The notes below the pieces were generated by a model. That model had not been told where the DNA came from and searched no databases. It saw only the letters and a list, made by a program, of their open reading frames with translations. 64,000 bases of DNA, taken from contig NZ_MVHH01000009.1 of assembly GCF_002086515.1 (NCBI RefSeq), positions 1-64,000 on the forward strand, read 5' to 3'. The translations under genes were made by a program, and so were the position numbers. The stretch is from Mycolicibacter arupensis (GTDB lineage: Bacteria > Actinomycetota > Actinomycetes > Mycobacteriales > Mycobacteriaceae). Shown piece after piece: positions 1 through 8,102 of this stretch; the stretch's first letter is position 1, and each line of letters opens with the position of its first letter.

Positions 1-983
1 GCCAACACACCCGAAATCGGCTGCAAACCATCCTCCAACACCGCGTAATAACGCAGCTCGCTGTCGGACTTGCCCTCCAGCGAATGCGCGGCCACGACGG
101 CACCGACCGGGGCGGGCACGCGCAGGTCGAACGACGGCTTGTCGCCGGCGCCGGGGATCACCGGCGCCACCAGAGCCGGCGCCTCCGGGATCGCATTGAA
201 CAGTCCGGTGGCGATCGGGCGGGGGGTAGGCACCGCCGAACCCCGCTCGCCGAGGCCCAGGGCACCGGTGATGGCGTGATCGGCCAGGTCGATCCGGCTC
301 CGTTTGCCGTCCCACAACAGCCACGCGCCGGCACCGTTGTCCACCAACACCGCCTGCTGCGCACCGAGTGCACCAGCCCGAGAACCACTGCTGTCCAACG
401 GACCCGCGATCACCGTGACCCCGGCCGCTGAACCGCTCACCGCGTCACACACCGTCCAGTCGGCATCACGGGAGCTGCTCTGCACCATGCGTTCCGGAGC
501 GCCGGGAATGCCGATCAGATTGCCGCGGGCGAACTTGTCCAGCGCCGCGCTTTTCACCATGGTCGGGTTGACGGGCCGGCCCGCGATCAGTCGCGCCGAA
601 GTCAGGTTCAGCACCGGGTGCAACTGATCACCGACCCGCACATACAACGCCGACGTCGACCGGTCTGCCAGCACCGGATCGTTGTTGGCCGCACTGTTGG
701 GCCAGATCAGGGTGAACACGAAGCAGCCGCCCACGACGGTGGCGAGCACCAGCAGACCCATCAGGACCGCCCGCGCCTGCGAGCGCAGTGGCTCCACCAG
801 CATCCGGGTGTCGTGCAGCGCTACGCCGGAGGCGATCCGCCGCATGACGAAGCGCCACCCACTGACCTGATGCTTGGTGACGAACCCGCGCCGGTACTCC
901 ACCCGGTCGGGGTTGGCGTTGACCGGAGTGCGCGAAGCGAAGGAACGCCGCCCGTCCTCAGATCCATCGAACTGCTCGCTCAT
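1..983 (-). CDS. eccB3: ESX-3 secretion core protein EccB3 (3' part outside window)
   Basis: EccB is a bitopic membrane component of the type VII secretion core complex. It has a short cytosolic N-terminus, one membrane helix and a large periplasmic domain. The ATG at 983-981 overlaps the eccA3 stop in an ATGA, so the two are translationally coupled. About 327 residues are visible before the edge. They begin MSEQFDGSEDGRRSF, continue with a hydrophobic helix at about residues 71-94 (RAVLMGLLVLATVVGG), and then enter the periplasmic region. Identification rests on this architecture, on adjacency to EccA and on the remembered EccA3-EccB3 order of ESX-3. The remaining C-terminal part, and the rest of the ESX-3 locus, lie beyond position 1. 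Confidence 0.93.
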   Translation of the reverse strand, partial: MSEQFDGSEDGRRSFASRTPVNANPDRVEYRRGFVTKHQVSGWRFVMRRIASGVALHDTRMLVEPLRSQARAVLMGLLVLATVVGGCFVFTLIWPNSAANNDPVLADRSTSALYVRVGDQLHPVLNLTSARLIAGRPVNPTMVKSAALDKFARGNLIGIPGAPERMVQSSSRDADWTVCDAVSGSAAGVTVIAGPLDSSGSRAGALGAQQAVLVDNGAGAWLLWDGKRSRIDLADHAITGALGLGERGSAVPTPRPIATGLFNAIPEAPALVAPVIPGAGDKPSFDLRVPAPVGAVVAAHSLEGKSDSELRYYAVLEDGLQPISGVL

Positions 984-2812
984 GCCTTGCCCTCCAGGCC
1001 CAGGCCGCGCAGCAACGGTGCCACCGAGTTACGAACATCGTCGGTCGTGATGGTCATGAGCTCCTCATCGGTGAACAGCCCGGTGCCGGACTGTTCGGAA
1101 TGGTCAAGCCGGAATTCACGCTCTTCCTCGGAGCGCTCCACCAGGTTTCGCACGAACCGGCCGTTACCGGCAATGTCGAGGCTGCGCCGATCAACACCAT
1201 TGGCATCCGGGCTCGACGCCGCCGCCAGTTGCGCGAACAGCGTCTCCATCTCGCTCAGAGCCTCCGGCTCGAAACGGCTGTCCCGGTGCTCGGCCATCTT
1301 GTAGGCGATCTCCACCAGCTCCGAGGGCTCGTACGAGGGGAATTCGATGCTGCGGGTGAAACGTGATCGCAGACCTTCGTTGGTGTCCAGGAGCCGGTCG
1401 AGATCGGCCCGATAACCGGCCACGATCACCACGAGGCGATCGCGGTCGTTCTCCATGCGCGCCAGCAGCGTGTCGATGGCGACCAGGCCGAAGTCATTCT
1501 TGGCGCCCGTGGCCACCAGGGCATAGGCCTCATCGAGGAACAGCACGCCATCGAGCGCGCTGTCGATGATCGCGTTGGTCTTGGCCTCGGTCTCCCCAAT
1601 GTGCTGACCGATCAGATCGGCGCGGTGGACCTCTTTGATGTTCTCTTTCTTCAGCAGCCCCAGGCCGCAGTAGATCTTGGCCACCACGCGGGCAATGGTG
1701 GTCTTACCGGTTCCAGGCGGTCCGGCGAAGACAAGGTGGTGCGCGCGCTGACCGACGGCAAGGCCGTGTTGCTTGCGCACCACTTCCATGGCCACCGAGC
1801 TCTTGAGGCGCTGCACCTGGTTCTTGACCTCGGCCAGGCCGATGAACTCGCCGAGTTCCCGCTCGGCCTCGGCCAGTAGCTCTGCCTTGCGCTCGTGGGC
1901 GGACGGGTCGACGAAGTCTTCGGCCGTCGGCTCGGTCGCGGGGTCCCAGGGATCGGTGCGGGCTTCGATCCGGGCCGCGGTGGTCGTGACGATCCCGAAA
2001 CTGTGGTCCAGCAGGGCATGCTGGACCTCTTCGTTCTCCGGATTGGCCGCATAGAGGTCCTGCAGCACCTCCGCCGCAGACTCCTCATCGTCTTGCGCCC
2101 GCAGGATCAGCCCCTTGGCCAGCGCACCGTCGGTGGCGGCGACAGCGATCGGGCCTTCCGGCTCCTCGAGGTACGACAACGCCGGCGCATACATACCCAG
2201 CCGGGCCAGCGCGATCCCCAGCGCGATCTTGGCGGCGTGCGAGAACAACTCGTCACGGGCCGGATCGTTGACGATCGGCGTCAGCAACCTGACCATGTCC
2301 GACCAGCGGCCGGCGTGGTGGTTCACCGCGATCGCCATCCAGCGAGCGTCATTCCAGTCGGGACGGCGCTTGCTGATCTCGGCGACCACCGCGTTCGCCT
2401 CGGCGCACCGGCCGGCCATCGCCAATTGTGCGGCGTGGGCGAGGTGGAAGTCGTCGGCCTCGGCGGCACGCAGCTTCAGGTACAGCCCGGTGTCGTAGTG
2501 GAAACCCAGCGCGCCCGGCTTCAGGTCCAGACGGCGCTGTAGCGCTCCGGCACTGGCGGCGGTCTGCGAGATGGCGGCGAGCACCCGCGGGGACTGGTCA
2601 CCCGCGGCGGCCAGGCCGGTCCACGCGTCGCACTGCTCGTGGGCGATCCGCGTCAGCGCCGCGAAACCGGTGCGGGCGGCAGCCAGGTCTGCGGGCCGTT
2701 TGCGCTGGTAGACCTCGATACCGAGGGCACGACAGCAGGTGGCAAACCTGCTGAGGGTTTCCTCGTCCACACGGGGTTGCGGGGTGAGCACAGCCGCATC
2801 ACCGTTGTTCAT
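980..2812 (-). CDS. eccA3: ESX-3 AAA+ ATPase EccA3
   Basis: EccA is the cytosolic CbxX/CfqX-type AAA+ ATPase of ESX systems and acts with substrates and their chaperones. The 610-residue protein has an N-terminal TPR-like helical half (residues 1-290) and a C-terminal AAA+ module. Walker A is GPPGTGKT at about 364-371 and Walker B is LFLDEA at about 424-429. The sequence agrees very closely with my memory of M. tuberculosis EccA3 (Rv0282), for example the blocks RFATCCRALGI and IGQHIGETEAKTNAI. It is the first gene of the operon, overlaps eccB3 by 4 nt and follows a metal-responsive promoter region (2861-3018). ESX-3 is needed for siderophore-dependent iron uptake in mycobacteria. Confidence 0.96.
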   Translation of the reverse strand: MNNGDAAVLTPQPRVDEETLSRFATCCRALGIEVYQRKRPADLAAARTGFAALTRIAHEQCDAWTGLAAAGDQSPRVLAAISQTAASAGALQRRLDLKPGALGFHYDTGLYLKLRAAEADDFHLAHAAQLAMAGRCAEANAVVAEISKRRPDWNDARWMAIAVNHHAGRWSDMVRLLTPIVNDPARDELFSHAAKIALGIALARLGMYAPALSYLEEPEGPIAVAATDGALAKGLILRAQDDEESAAEVLQDLYAANPENEEVQHALLDHSFGIVTTTAARIEARTDPWDPATEPTAEDFVDPSAHERKAELLAEAERELGEFIGLAEVKNQVQRLKSSVAMEVVRKQHGLAVGQRAHHLVFAGPPGTGKTTIARVVAKIYCGLGLLKKENIKEVHRADLIGQHIGETEAKTNAIIDSALDGVLFLDEAYALVATGAKNDFGLVAIDTLLARMENDRDRLVVIVAGYRADLDRLLDTNEGLRSRFTRSIEFPSYEPSELVEIAYKMAEHRDSRFEPEALSEMETLFAQLAAASSPDANGVDRRSLDIAGNGRFVRNLVERSEEEREFRLDHSEQSGTGLFTDEELMTITTDDVRNSVAPLLRGLGLEGKA

Positions 2813-2860
2813 GCGTGACTCGCCCCTTCGCTGTTTTTCCTTGAACCAACCCGGCTGAAG

Positions 2861-2879
2861 TTAGCATTGCATAAGCTAA
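2861..2879. promoter_or_regulatory. Candidate IdeR (iron) box upstream of eccA3
   Basis: On the minus strand the 19-mer TTAGCTTATGCAATGCTAA is an imperfect palindrome with TTAGC/GCTAA ends. It matches 14 of 19 positions of the mycobacterial IdeR box consensus as I remember it (TTAGGTTAGGCTAACCTAA). It lies about 50 nt upstream of the eccA3 start codon, where a promoter would be expected. IdeR control of ESX-3 is established in mycobacteria; the site assignment is mine. Confidence 0.7.
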
Positions 2880-2995
2880 CTGTCGAGATCGTCGGAGACG
2901 CTCGGCGGGCGACATTCGTCACCCTTGACCGGGAACTTCGGTCCCCCGAAGCCCCCGCTGACGCGCCGACGCCATCCCAACTCATCACCGGCTCC

Positions 2996-3018
2996 TTATT
3001 GAAAACGATTTTCGTTAA
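2996..3018. promoter_or_regulatory. Candidate Zur (zinc) box upstream of eccA3
   Basis: The AT-rich inverted repeat GAAAACGATTTTC (3001-3013) stands out in high-GC surroundings. Its flanks TTATT and GTTAA extend the symmetry partly. It resembles mycobacterial Zur boxes of the TGAAAATNATTTTCA type. It lies about 190 nt upstream of eccA3 and beyond the stop of the preceding methyltransferase gene. Dual Zur/IdeR control is reported for M. tuberculosis ESX-3. Confidence 0.6.
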
Positions 3019-3084
3019 ATGTGCACGGTACCGCATGCCGAACTCGTCTTCCACGGCGGTTCGCCCACCGATGGCGGAACGCAC

Positions 3085-3993
3085 CTACTCCTTGACCGCC
3101 GAGACCAATGTGTTCCGCGAGACCATCTGTCCGGCCGGGGTGGCAGGGTCGGGCACGGGCCGACCCAGCCGACGCAGATACTCGGCCAGCGGTGTTGCGG
3201 CCGCCGCCCATCCCCGAGCGTTGAACCACTGGTCGGCAGGGGCATGTTGCTCGTTGTAAACCAGCCGATGAAAGTTGCGGGTGTCGTCGCCGGCCGCGAC
3301 TTCGGCCGCTACCGCTGCGTCAAAATCGTCCTCGGCCATCGGGGCACCGTCCTCCACCGCGACATGGCTGCCCGGAGCGGCCAGACCGTCGATCCCAGCG
3401 AACAACTGCTGCTGCGCATCGGCGGGGAGATAGATCAGTAGGCCCTCGGCGATCCACGCCGAGGGCCGCGTCGGGTCGAACCCGGCGTCGCGCAGCGCCT
3501 GCGGCCAGTCCTCACGCAGGTCCACGGCCACTTCGCGCCGTTCGGCCGTGGCACGGATGCTGCGCTGGGACAGCACATAGCTCTTGAAGGCGAGCACCTG
3601 TGGCTGGTCCAATTCGAAGATCGTCGTCCCGTCCGGCCACGGCAGCCGGAACGCCCTCGAATCCAGTCCAGACGCCAGAATCACCACCTGGCGCACCCCC
3701 GCTGCCACGGCACCGGTGAGGTAGTCATCGAAGTAGCGGGTGCGCGCGCCCTGGAAGTTGACGAAGTGCTGACCGAAATCTTCGGACAACAGCTCGTGAT
3801 CGGGCTGGCTACCGTCCAATACGGCGGCCCAGCCTCCCCCGGCGGCCCGACAGAACAGCTCCGCGTAAGGATCGACGGCGAGCGGGTCGGGTTTGGCGGC
3901 TTCCAGAGCCCTGGCGGTCGCCACGAACAAGGCGGTCGAACCAACGCTGGTGGTGATATCCCAGCTGTCACCGTCACTACGCATCAGAGGCAT
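3085..3993 (-). CDS. Class I SAM-dependent methyltransferase (TIGR00027/LCM-like family)
   Basis: This belongs to the large mycobacterial family of putative S-adenosylmethionine-dependent methyltransferases related to leucine carboxyl methyltransferase; substrates are mostly unknown. Visible motifs are the SAM-binding block [16 protein letters not shown], the acidic ELDQP after strand 2 and an AEGLLIYLP block. The protein ends in VSAVKE. The start used (ATG at 3993) gives 303 residues; a second ATG at 3984 has the better-spaced GGTGG Shine-Dalgarno, and an upstream in-frame extension to 4053 looks non-conserved. It is co-directional with eccA3, as Rv0281 is with Rv0282, but a 270-nt gap with metal boxes separates them, so it is probably not part of the ESX-3 operon. 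Confidence 0.85.
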   Translation of the reverse strand: MPLMRSDGDSWDITTSVGSTALFVATARALEAAKPDPLAVDPYAELFCRAAGGGWAAVLDGSQPDHELLSEDFGQHFVNFQGARTRYFDDYLTGAVAAGVRQVVILASGLDSRAFRLPWPDGTTIFELDQPQVLAFKSYVLSQRSIRATAERREVAVDLREDWPQALRDAGFDPTRPSAWIAEGLLIYLPADAQQQLFAGIDGLAAPGSHVAVEDGAPMAEDDFDAAVAAEVAAGDDTRNFHRLVYNEQHAPADQWFNARGWAAAATPLAEYLRRLGRPVPDPATPAGQMVSRNTLVSAVKE

Positions 3994-4260
3994 TCCACCG
4001 ACCCTACGCCGGAGTAACCACACGGAACGCTGGATAAACGCTGTCCAAACCACCCGCGACGCGGCAGCCTCGCCGCGCGGTCAGCCCCACGTGCCGGCTT
4101 CTGCGGCGTCCAACAAACTCATCACCGCGCCCCTTTCACCCTTCCACTAGTCGTAAGCGGCGCCGGTGAAGTTCCCTGGATACCGGCCGCAGGACGGGAG
4201 GCTGTCACACAAGCCCTCGGGCGGGGTGTGATCAGGGGCGTGGAAGCCGAGCGGAAGTCC

Positions 4261-4692
4261 TCAGCCGAGCTGGTGCAGCTGGAACGGCCTCGAGGTCAGG
4301 GTGCTTCCCGGACACTCTCCGTCGGAGCTGGTCGTGACGACGCCACCGAGCGACGCCGGGTCGATCATCACCTCGATGACGGTCGGCACATAGTTGCCAT
4401 CCGCACAGAGCCCACCGTCCGGCTTGGTGACACTGAAGTGCCACTCCCCGTTGACCAGCCTCATCGGACTCGTCCAACCCTGGTTGCTGCTCACAGTCCC
4501 ATTGCAATCGACCTGGCTGCAGCTGGTGGCGATCGTCCAGGCGAACTCTTCGTCGGCGCCCTGGAAGACACCGTTGAGCAGCGGCGGTTCAGCGAATGCC
4601 GGCACGGCGCAACTGATCGCGGCAGCGCATACGGCCATCACACGGGCCACGTTGCGGGGAGAACACCGGAGAGGGCTGCGAGAAAGGGTCAT
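4261..4692 (-). CDS. Small exported protein of unrecognised family
   Basis: From the ATG at 4692 the product has 143 residues. It shows a basic N-terminus followed by a hydrophobic segment and an AFA-E type signal-peptidase site near residue 34, so it is probably secreted or cell-wall associated. The mature part is about 110 residues and has four cysteines in two pairs (SCSQVDC, GLCADG, GECPG), consistent with disulfides. It also has tryptophans in EFAWTIATSC and EWHFSV. Similar small Cys-containing secreted proteins are common in mycobacteria, but I cannot name a family or function. It sits alone between the methyltransferase and fdhD. Confidence 0.7.
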   Translation of the reverse strand: MTLSRSPLRCSPRNVARVMAVCAAAISCAVPAFAEPPLLNGVFQGADEEFAWTIATSCSQVDCNGTVSSNQGWTSPMRLVNGEWHFSVTKPDGGLCADGNYVPTVIEVMIDPASLGGVVTTSSDGECPGSTLTSRPFQLHQLG

Positions 4693-4744
4693 GGTGATCG
4701 AGGAATTTATCAGAGTTCCACCGCAGCGCACCGCTATTCCGCGT

Positions 4745-5617
4745 TCAGTCGATGATGCGGTCAGACCTGCTGTAGACGTTCATGGACTCGCCGCGCAAGA
4801 AAGCCACGAGGGTCATACCTGACTGCGCGGCGAGGTCGACCGCCAGCGACGAGGGTGCGGAAACCGCTGCCAATACCGGTATCCCGGCCATCACAGCCTT
4901 TTGCGTCAGTTCGAACGACGCCCGTCCGCTGACGAGCAGCACCGTGCCGGCGAGCGGGATCCGGCCATGTTCGATCGCCCACCCGATCACCTTGTCCACC
5001 GCGTTGTGCCGGCCGATGTCCTCGCGGCCCACCAGCAACTGGGCATCCTTGTCGAACAGTGCCGCCCCATGCAGGCCGCCGGTGCTGTCAAACACCTTCT
5101 GCGACTCACGAAGTCGGTCCGGCATGGCGGTGATGGCCTGCGCCGAGACAGTCACCGGATCGTCGCCGGGACAGTGTCGGCTGACCGAGCGCACCGCCTC
5201 CAGGGATGCCTTGCCGCAGATGCCACACGACGACGTCGTATAGAAATTCCGGGTGACGTCGACTTCGGGCATCGGGACCCCGGGAGACAAGGTGACATCG
5301 AGGACGTTATAGCTGTTCACTCCATCCACGTCGGCGCCTGGACAATAGCGGATGGTCGCAATGTCTTCCCGTCGGGCGATCACCCCTTCGGTCAGCAGAA
5401 AACCCTGTGCGAGTTCGACATCGGAGCCGGGGGTACGCATGGTGACGGTCAAGGCACTGCCGTTGAGCCTGATCTCCAGGGGCTCCTCAACAGCCAGCGT
5501 TTCAGATCTGTCGGCCGCACCACCACCTGCCAGGTGACGGGCATTCCGGCGGGTGGTCACCCGTCCCATCGTCACCTGACTTTCTGAAGCGACGTCACCG
5601 GCGCGTATCGACGTCAA
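4745..5617 (-). CDS. fdhD: Formate dehydrogenase accessory sulfurtransferase FdhD
   Basis: FdhD transfers sulfur from a cysteine desulfurase to the bis-MGD molybdenum cofactor of formate dehydrogenases. The 290-residue length fits the family. The conserved [11 protein letters not shown] segment contains the CxxC cysteines that carry the persulfide, and the region [16 protein letters not shown] followed by [15 protein letters not shown] is typical of FdhD. No formate dehydrogenase structural gene is visible within the window, so its client must be encoded elsewhere. It is a single gene transcribed on the minus strand, with a divergent FUSC-family gene upstream. Confidence 0.94.
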   Translation of the reverse strand: MTSIRAGDVASESQVTMGRVTTRRNARHLAGGGAADRSETLAVEEPLEIRLNGSALTVTMRTPGSDVELAQGFLLTEGVIARREDIATIRYCPGADVDGVNSYNVLDVTLSPGVPMPEVDVTRNFYTTSSCGICGKASLEAVRSVSRHCPGDDPVTVSAQAITAMPDRLRESQKVFDSTGGLHGAALFDKDAQLLVGREDIGRHNAVDKVIGWAIEHGRIPLAGTVLLVSGRASFELTQKAVMAGIPVLAAVSAPSSLAVDLAAQSGMTLVAFLRGESMNVYSRSDRIID

Positions 5618-5755
5618 TCACCGGCACAAAACCCCTACCACCGAGGCGAACCCGTGCACCAGGAACACTAACGGCGCCCGGGTGGGACGTCCACTTCTCA
5701 CCCGAACCCATTCGTCGTCTTTGCGACGGCGCTCGGGGTGTCTTGTCTAGGCTTT

Positions 5756-6796
5756 ATGGTGATGATCAGATCCGCGTTCCGCACGTGCTGTGGTCTGTTT
5801 CGCAAGCGCTCAGAGCTGCTGGGCACCGTCGTGTGGCCCAGCACGCAGACGGCACTGGCCGCCGGTTTTGCCTGGTATCTGGCCCGCGATGCGCTCGGCC
5901 ACCCCGCCCCCTTCTTCGCCCCGATCGCGGCCGCCGTGTGCATGTGGGCCACCAATGTGGTCCGAGCGGAGCTCGCAGTCGAGATGATGGTCGGGGTCGG
6001 CCTGGGGATCGGTTTGGGCAGCGGTGCGCACAGGTTCCTGGGTGCCGGTCCTCTCGCGATGGCCGTCGTTGTCCTGGCCTCGCTGTGCGCAGCGCTGTTG
6101 ATCGGGCGACGGTTCGTCATCCAGCGTCCGATGTTCGTCAATCAGACGGTGATCTCGGCGATCCTGGTGCTGGCTTTTCCGCACGGCGGTGTCGGAGCGG
6201 AGCGGTTGTTCGATGCGCTGATCGGCGGTGGGATCGCGGTGATCTTCAGCGTGGTTCTGTTCCCCAAGAATCCGCTGACGGTGCTGCGCACCGCCGTCAT
6301 CGAGGTGCTGGCCACATCGCGCGACCTGCTCACCCAGCTCGATCACCGGTCCGGGGATACGGACTGGCTACAGGCGGTGGCGGCCCAGCAGTACCACCGG
6401 ATGGCCCGCCTGAGCGAAGCCCGCCGCACCGCCGAGCAGGTGGCGCAGCTCTGCCCGCTGCGCTGGCACTTGCGCGGGGCGACCCGCGACGCCGACCGAC
6501 AAGCCGCTCAACTGTCCCTGCTGGCCGGTTCGGTCCTGCACCTCGCGCACGTGGTGGCCGGGGCGCGCCAGCCCGTCACCGAATCGACCCGGGCCGCTAT
6601 CGACGAGCTGGCCGCGGCGGTGTCAGCCCTGACCGTGGGCGGCCCGGCCCCCGCCGCGGCCCACGCACAGGCCGCCCGTGATCACCTGGTGCCGACCATG
6701 CCCGGCGACGCGGCGCTGCAGGACGCCGCCCTACACACCTGCATCGACGAACTCGACCGGGCGATCGGCCTGGCGACCCCGCCCAGAGCGGGTTAG
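5756..6796 (+). CDS. FUSC-family (aromatic acid exporter-like) membrane protein
   Basis: The 346-residue product has an N-terminal block of about six hydrophobic segments (residues 15-180, including TALAAGFAWYLARDALG and VILVLAF-type helices). A soluble helical C-terminal half rich in Ala, Arg and Leu follows. This is the layout of FUSC/AaeB/YhfK-type proteins, several of which export aromatic or organic acids; the substrate here is unknown. The ATG at 5756 is preferred, since an upstream in-frame ATG at 5738 adds only six residues. Its stop codon overlaps that of the convergent VOC gene at 6793-6796, so no separate terminator fits between them. Confidence 0.75.
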   Translation: MVMIRSAFRTCCGLFRKRSELLGTVVWPSTQTALAAGFAWYLARDALGHPAPFFAPIAAAVCMWATNVVRAELAVEMMVGVGLGIGLGSGAHRFLGAGPLAMAVVVLASLCAALLIGRRFVIQRPMFVNQTVISAILVLAFPHGGVGAERLFDALIGGGIAVIFSVVLFPKNPLTVLRTAVIEVLATSRDLLTQLDHRSGDTDWLQAVAAQQYHRMARLSEARRTAEQVAQLCPLRWHLRGATRDADRQAAQLSLLAGSVLHLAHVVAGARQPVTESTRAAIDELAAAVSALTVGGPAPAAAHAQAARDHLVPTMPGDAALQDAALHTCIDELDRAIGLATPPRAG

Positions 6797-7368
6797 GTGC
6801 TGGCCGGAACCCGGCGATCGGCCGCCGTCTTCGGCGTGACGTGCTCTTCGTCGCCGGTGAACTCTTTGGTCCAGCAGGCGAATTCCAGGGTGATCCCGTC
6901 AGGGTCCTGGAAGTAGAAGGAGCGGACATACACCCCGGGATGCAACGTGGGGCTGGCCTGCCACTCGGACTCGTCGTGGTTGAGGACCGGCCCGACCCGC
7001 ACGCCCTTCTCCTTGAGCCGCTTGCGGTAGGCGTCGAACTTGTCCGCCGGGACGTGAAAAGCCAGGTGGTTGAGGGTGCTCACCGCACTGGTGATCTCAC
7101 CGATCCCCGGAATGGCGGCCGGCGCGGAGATCCCGGGCACCCCATCCGGCGCGTCGCGGAACCAGAAGAAGGCCACGCAATCCCCGTTGCCGGCGTCGAA
7201 GAAGAAGTGCTGACCGATGCCCGCGGGCAGGTCCAGCGACTTGATCAACGGCATGCCCAAGATGTTGCTGTAGAAGTCGACGGTGCGTTCCATGTCCGAG
7301 CACACCATCGCCACGTGGTTGATCCCGCTGATTTCGAACTCGGTGTTCACGCCGTGTGGCTTGATCAT
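6793..7368 (-). CDS. VOC-family protein (extradiol dioxygenase/glyoxalase-like)
   Basis: This vicinal-oxygen-chelate protein has two βαβββ modules. The first opens with INHVAMVCSDMERTVDFYSNILGM and the second with LNHLAFHVPADKFDAYRKRL. The potential metal ligands are the His in INHVA, the His in LNHLA and the Glu in GITLEFA near the end. The start at 7368 (MIKPHG) has a GAGGAG Shine-Dalgarno with good spacing and gives 191 residues. It corresponds in position to Rv0274. The reaction is not known; the divergent TetR gene suggests co-regulation by an aromatic or acyl ligand. Confidence 0.85.
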   Translation of the reverse strand: MIKPHGVNTEFEISGINHVAMVCSDMERTVDFYSNILGMPLIKSLDLPAGIGQHFFFDAGNGDCVAFFWFRDAPDGVPGISAPAAIPGIGEITSAVSTLNHLAFHVPADKFDAYRKRLKEKGVRVGPVLNHDESEWQASPTLHPGVYVRSFYFQDPDGITLEFACWTKEFTGDEEHVTPKTAADRRVPAST

Positions 7369-7401
7369 TGCAGCTACTCCTCTGGTCAAGATCTGAAACT
7401 G

Positions 7402-7425
7402 AATCTAACATCAGATTTAGATCTG
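7402..7425. promoter_or_regulatory. Inverted repeats in the VOC/TetR divergent promoter
   Basis: Two overlapping inverted repeats lie in the 90-nt gap between the divergent genes. One is CAGAT-TTAG-ATCTG (7412-7425, perfect arms). The other is AATCT-N6-AGATT (7402-7417). They are the natural candidate operator for the adjacent TetR regulator and would control both genes. Confidence 0.55.
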
Positions 7426-7458
7426 ATCCAGGCCCACTGAGACAGGAAGTCAGATTCG

Positions 7459-8100
7459 GTGCCGAATCCCCCTGAGCAATCCGTCCACCGGGCGCCCTTG
7501 CCCACCCATCGCGGCCGGCGCACTCAGGCGGCGATCGACGCGGCTGCGCGGGCGGTAATCGCCCGCAAAGGAGTTCTGGCCACCACCATCTCCGACATCA
7601 CGACCGAGGCCGGGCGTTCGGCGGCCTCGTTCTACAACTACTACGACTCCAAAGAGGCGATGGTTCGGGAGTGGGCACTACGCTTCCGCGACGAGGCCGG
7701 CGAGCGTGCCCTGAGCGTGACACGCCACGGCCTGTCCAACCGGGAACGGATCGAACAGGCCACGGCCGCTCATTGGCACACCTACCGCAATCGATTGGCC
7801 GAGATGGTGGGCGTCTCCCAACTGGCGATGGTCAATGAGGACTTCGCCCGCTACTGGGCGGAGATCTGCGCGGTTCCCGTCGGGCACATCACCGAGACGG
7901 TGAAGCGCGCTCAGTCCGAGGGCTTTTGCACCGATGACGACCCCGAGTTGCTGGCGGTCGCGATCGTCTCGATGCTCAATCAGTTCTGCTACATCCAGCT
8001 GGCCACGCCCCGGGCCGATGGCGGCCCCGATGATGCCGCGTGCATCCGCACGCTGGCCAACGTGTTCTATCGGGCCATCTACACCGAGGAGAGTTCCTGA
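7459..8100 (+). CDS. TetR-family transcriptional regulator
   Basis: The 213-residue protein has a classic TetR N-terminus. The helix-turn-helix spans about residues 40-62 (ITTEAGRSAASFYNYYDSKEAM). A divergent ligand-binding C-terminal domain follows. Translation starts at a GTG (7459) with AGGAAG upstream. Its stop is 2 nt before the start of the 2-hydroxyacid dehydrogenase gene, so the two are co-transcribed, and it diverges from the VOC gene across a palindromic region. It corresponds by position to a TetR gene in the Rv0273c-Rv0275c area. The effector is unknown. Confidence 0.92.
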   Translation: MPNPPEQSVHRAPLPTHRGRRTQAAIDAAARAVIARKGVLATTISDITTEAGRSAASFYNYYDSKEAMVREWALRFRDEAGERALSVTRHGLSNRERIEQATAAHWHTYRNRLAEMVGVSQLAMVNEDFARYWAEICAVPVGHITETVKRAQSEGFCTDDDPELLAVAIVSMLNQFCYIQLATPRADGGPDDAACIRTLANVFYRAIYTEESS

Positions 8101-8102
8101 GC

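Noticed and set aside
2809-3084. Open frame of 91 codons on the minus strand overlapping the eccA3 start
   Set aside because: It spans the metal-box promoter region, has a composition unlike a folded protein and resembles nothing known; it is better read as leader DNA.
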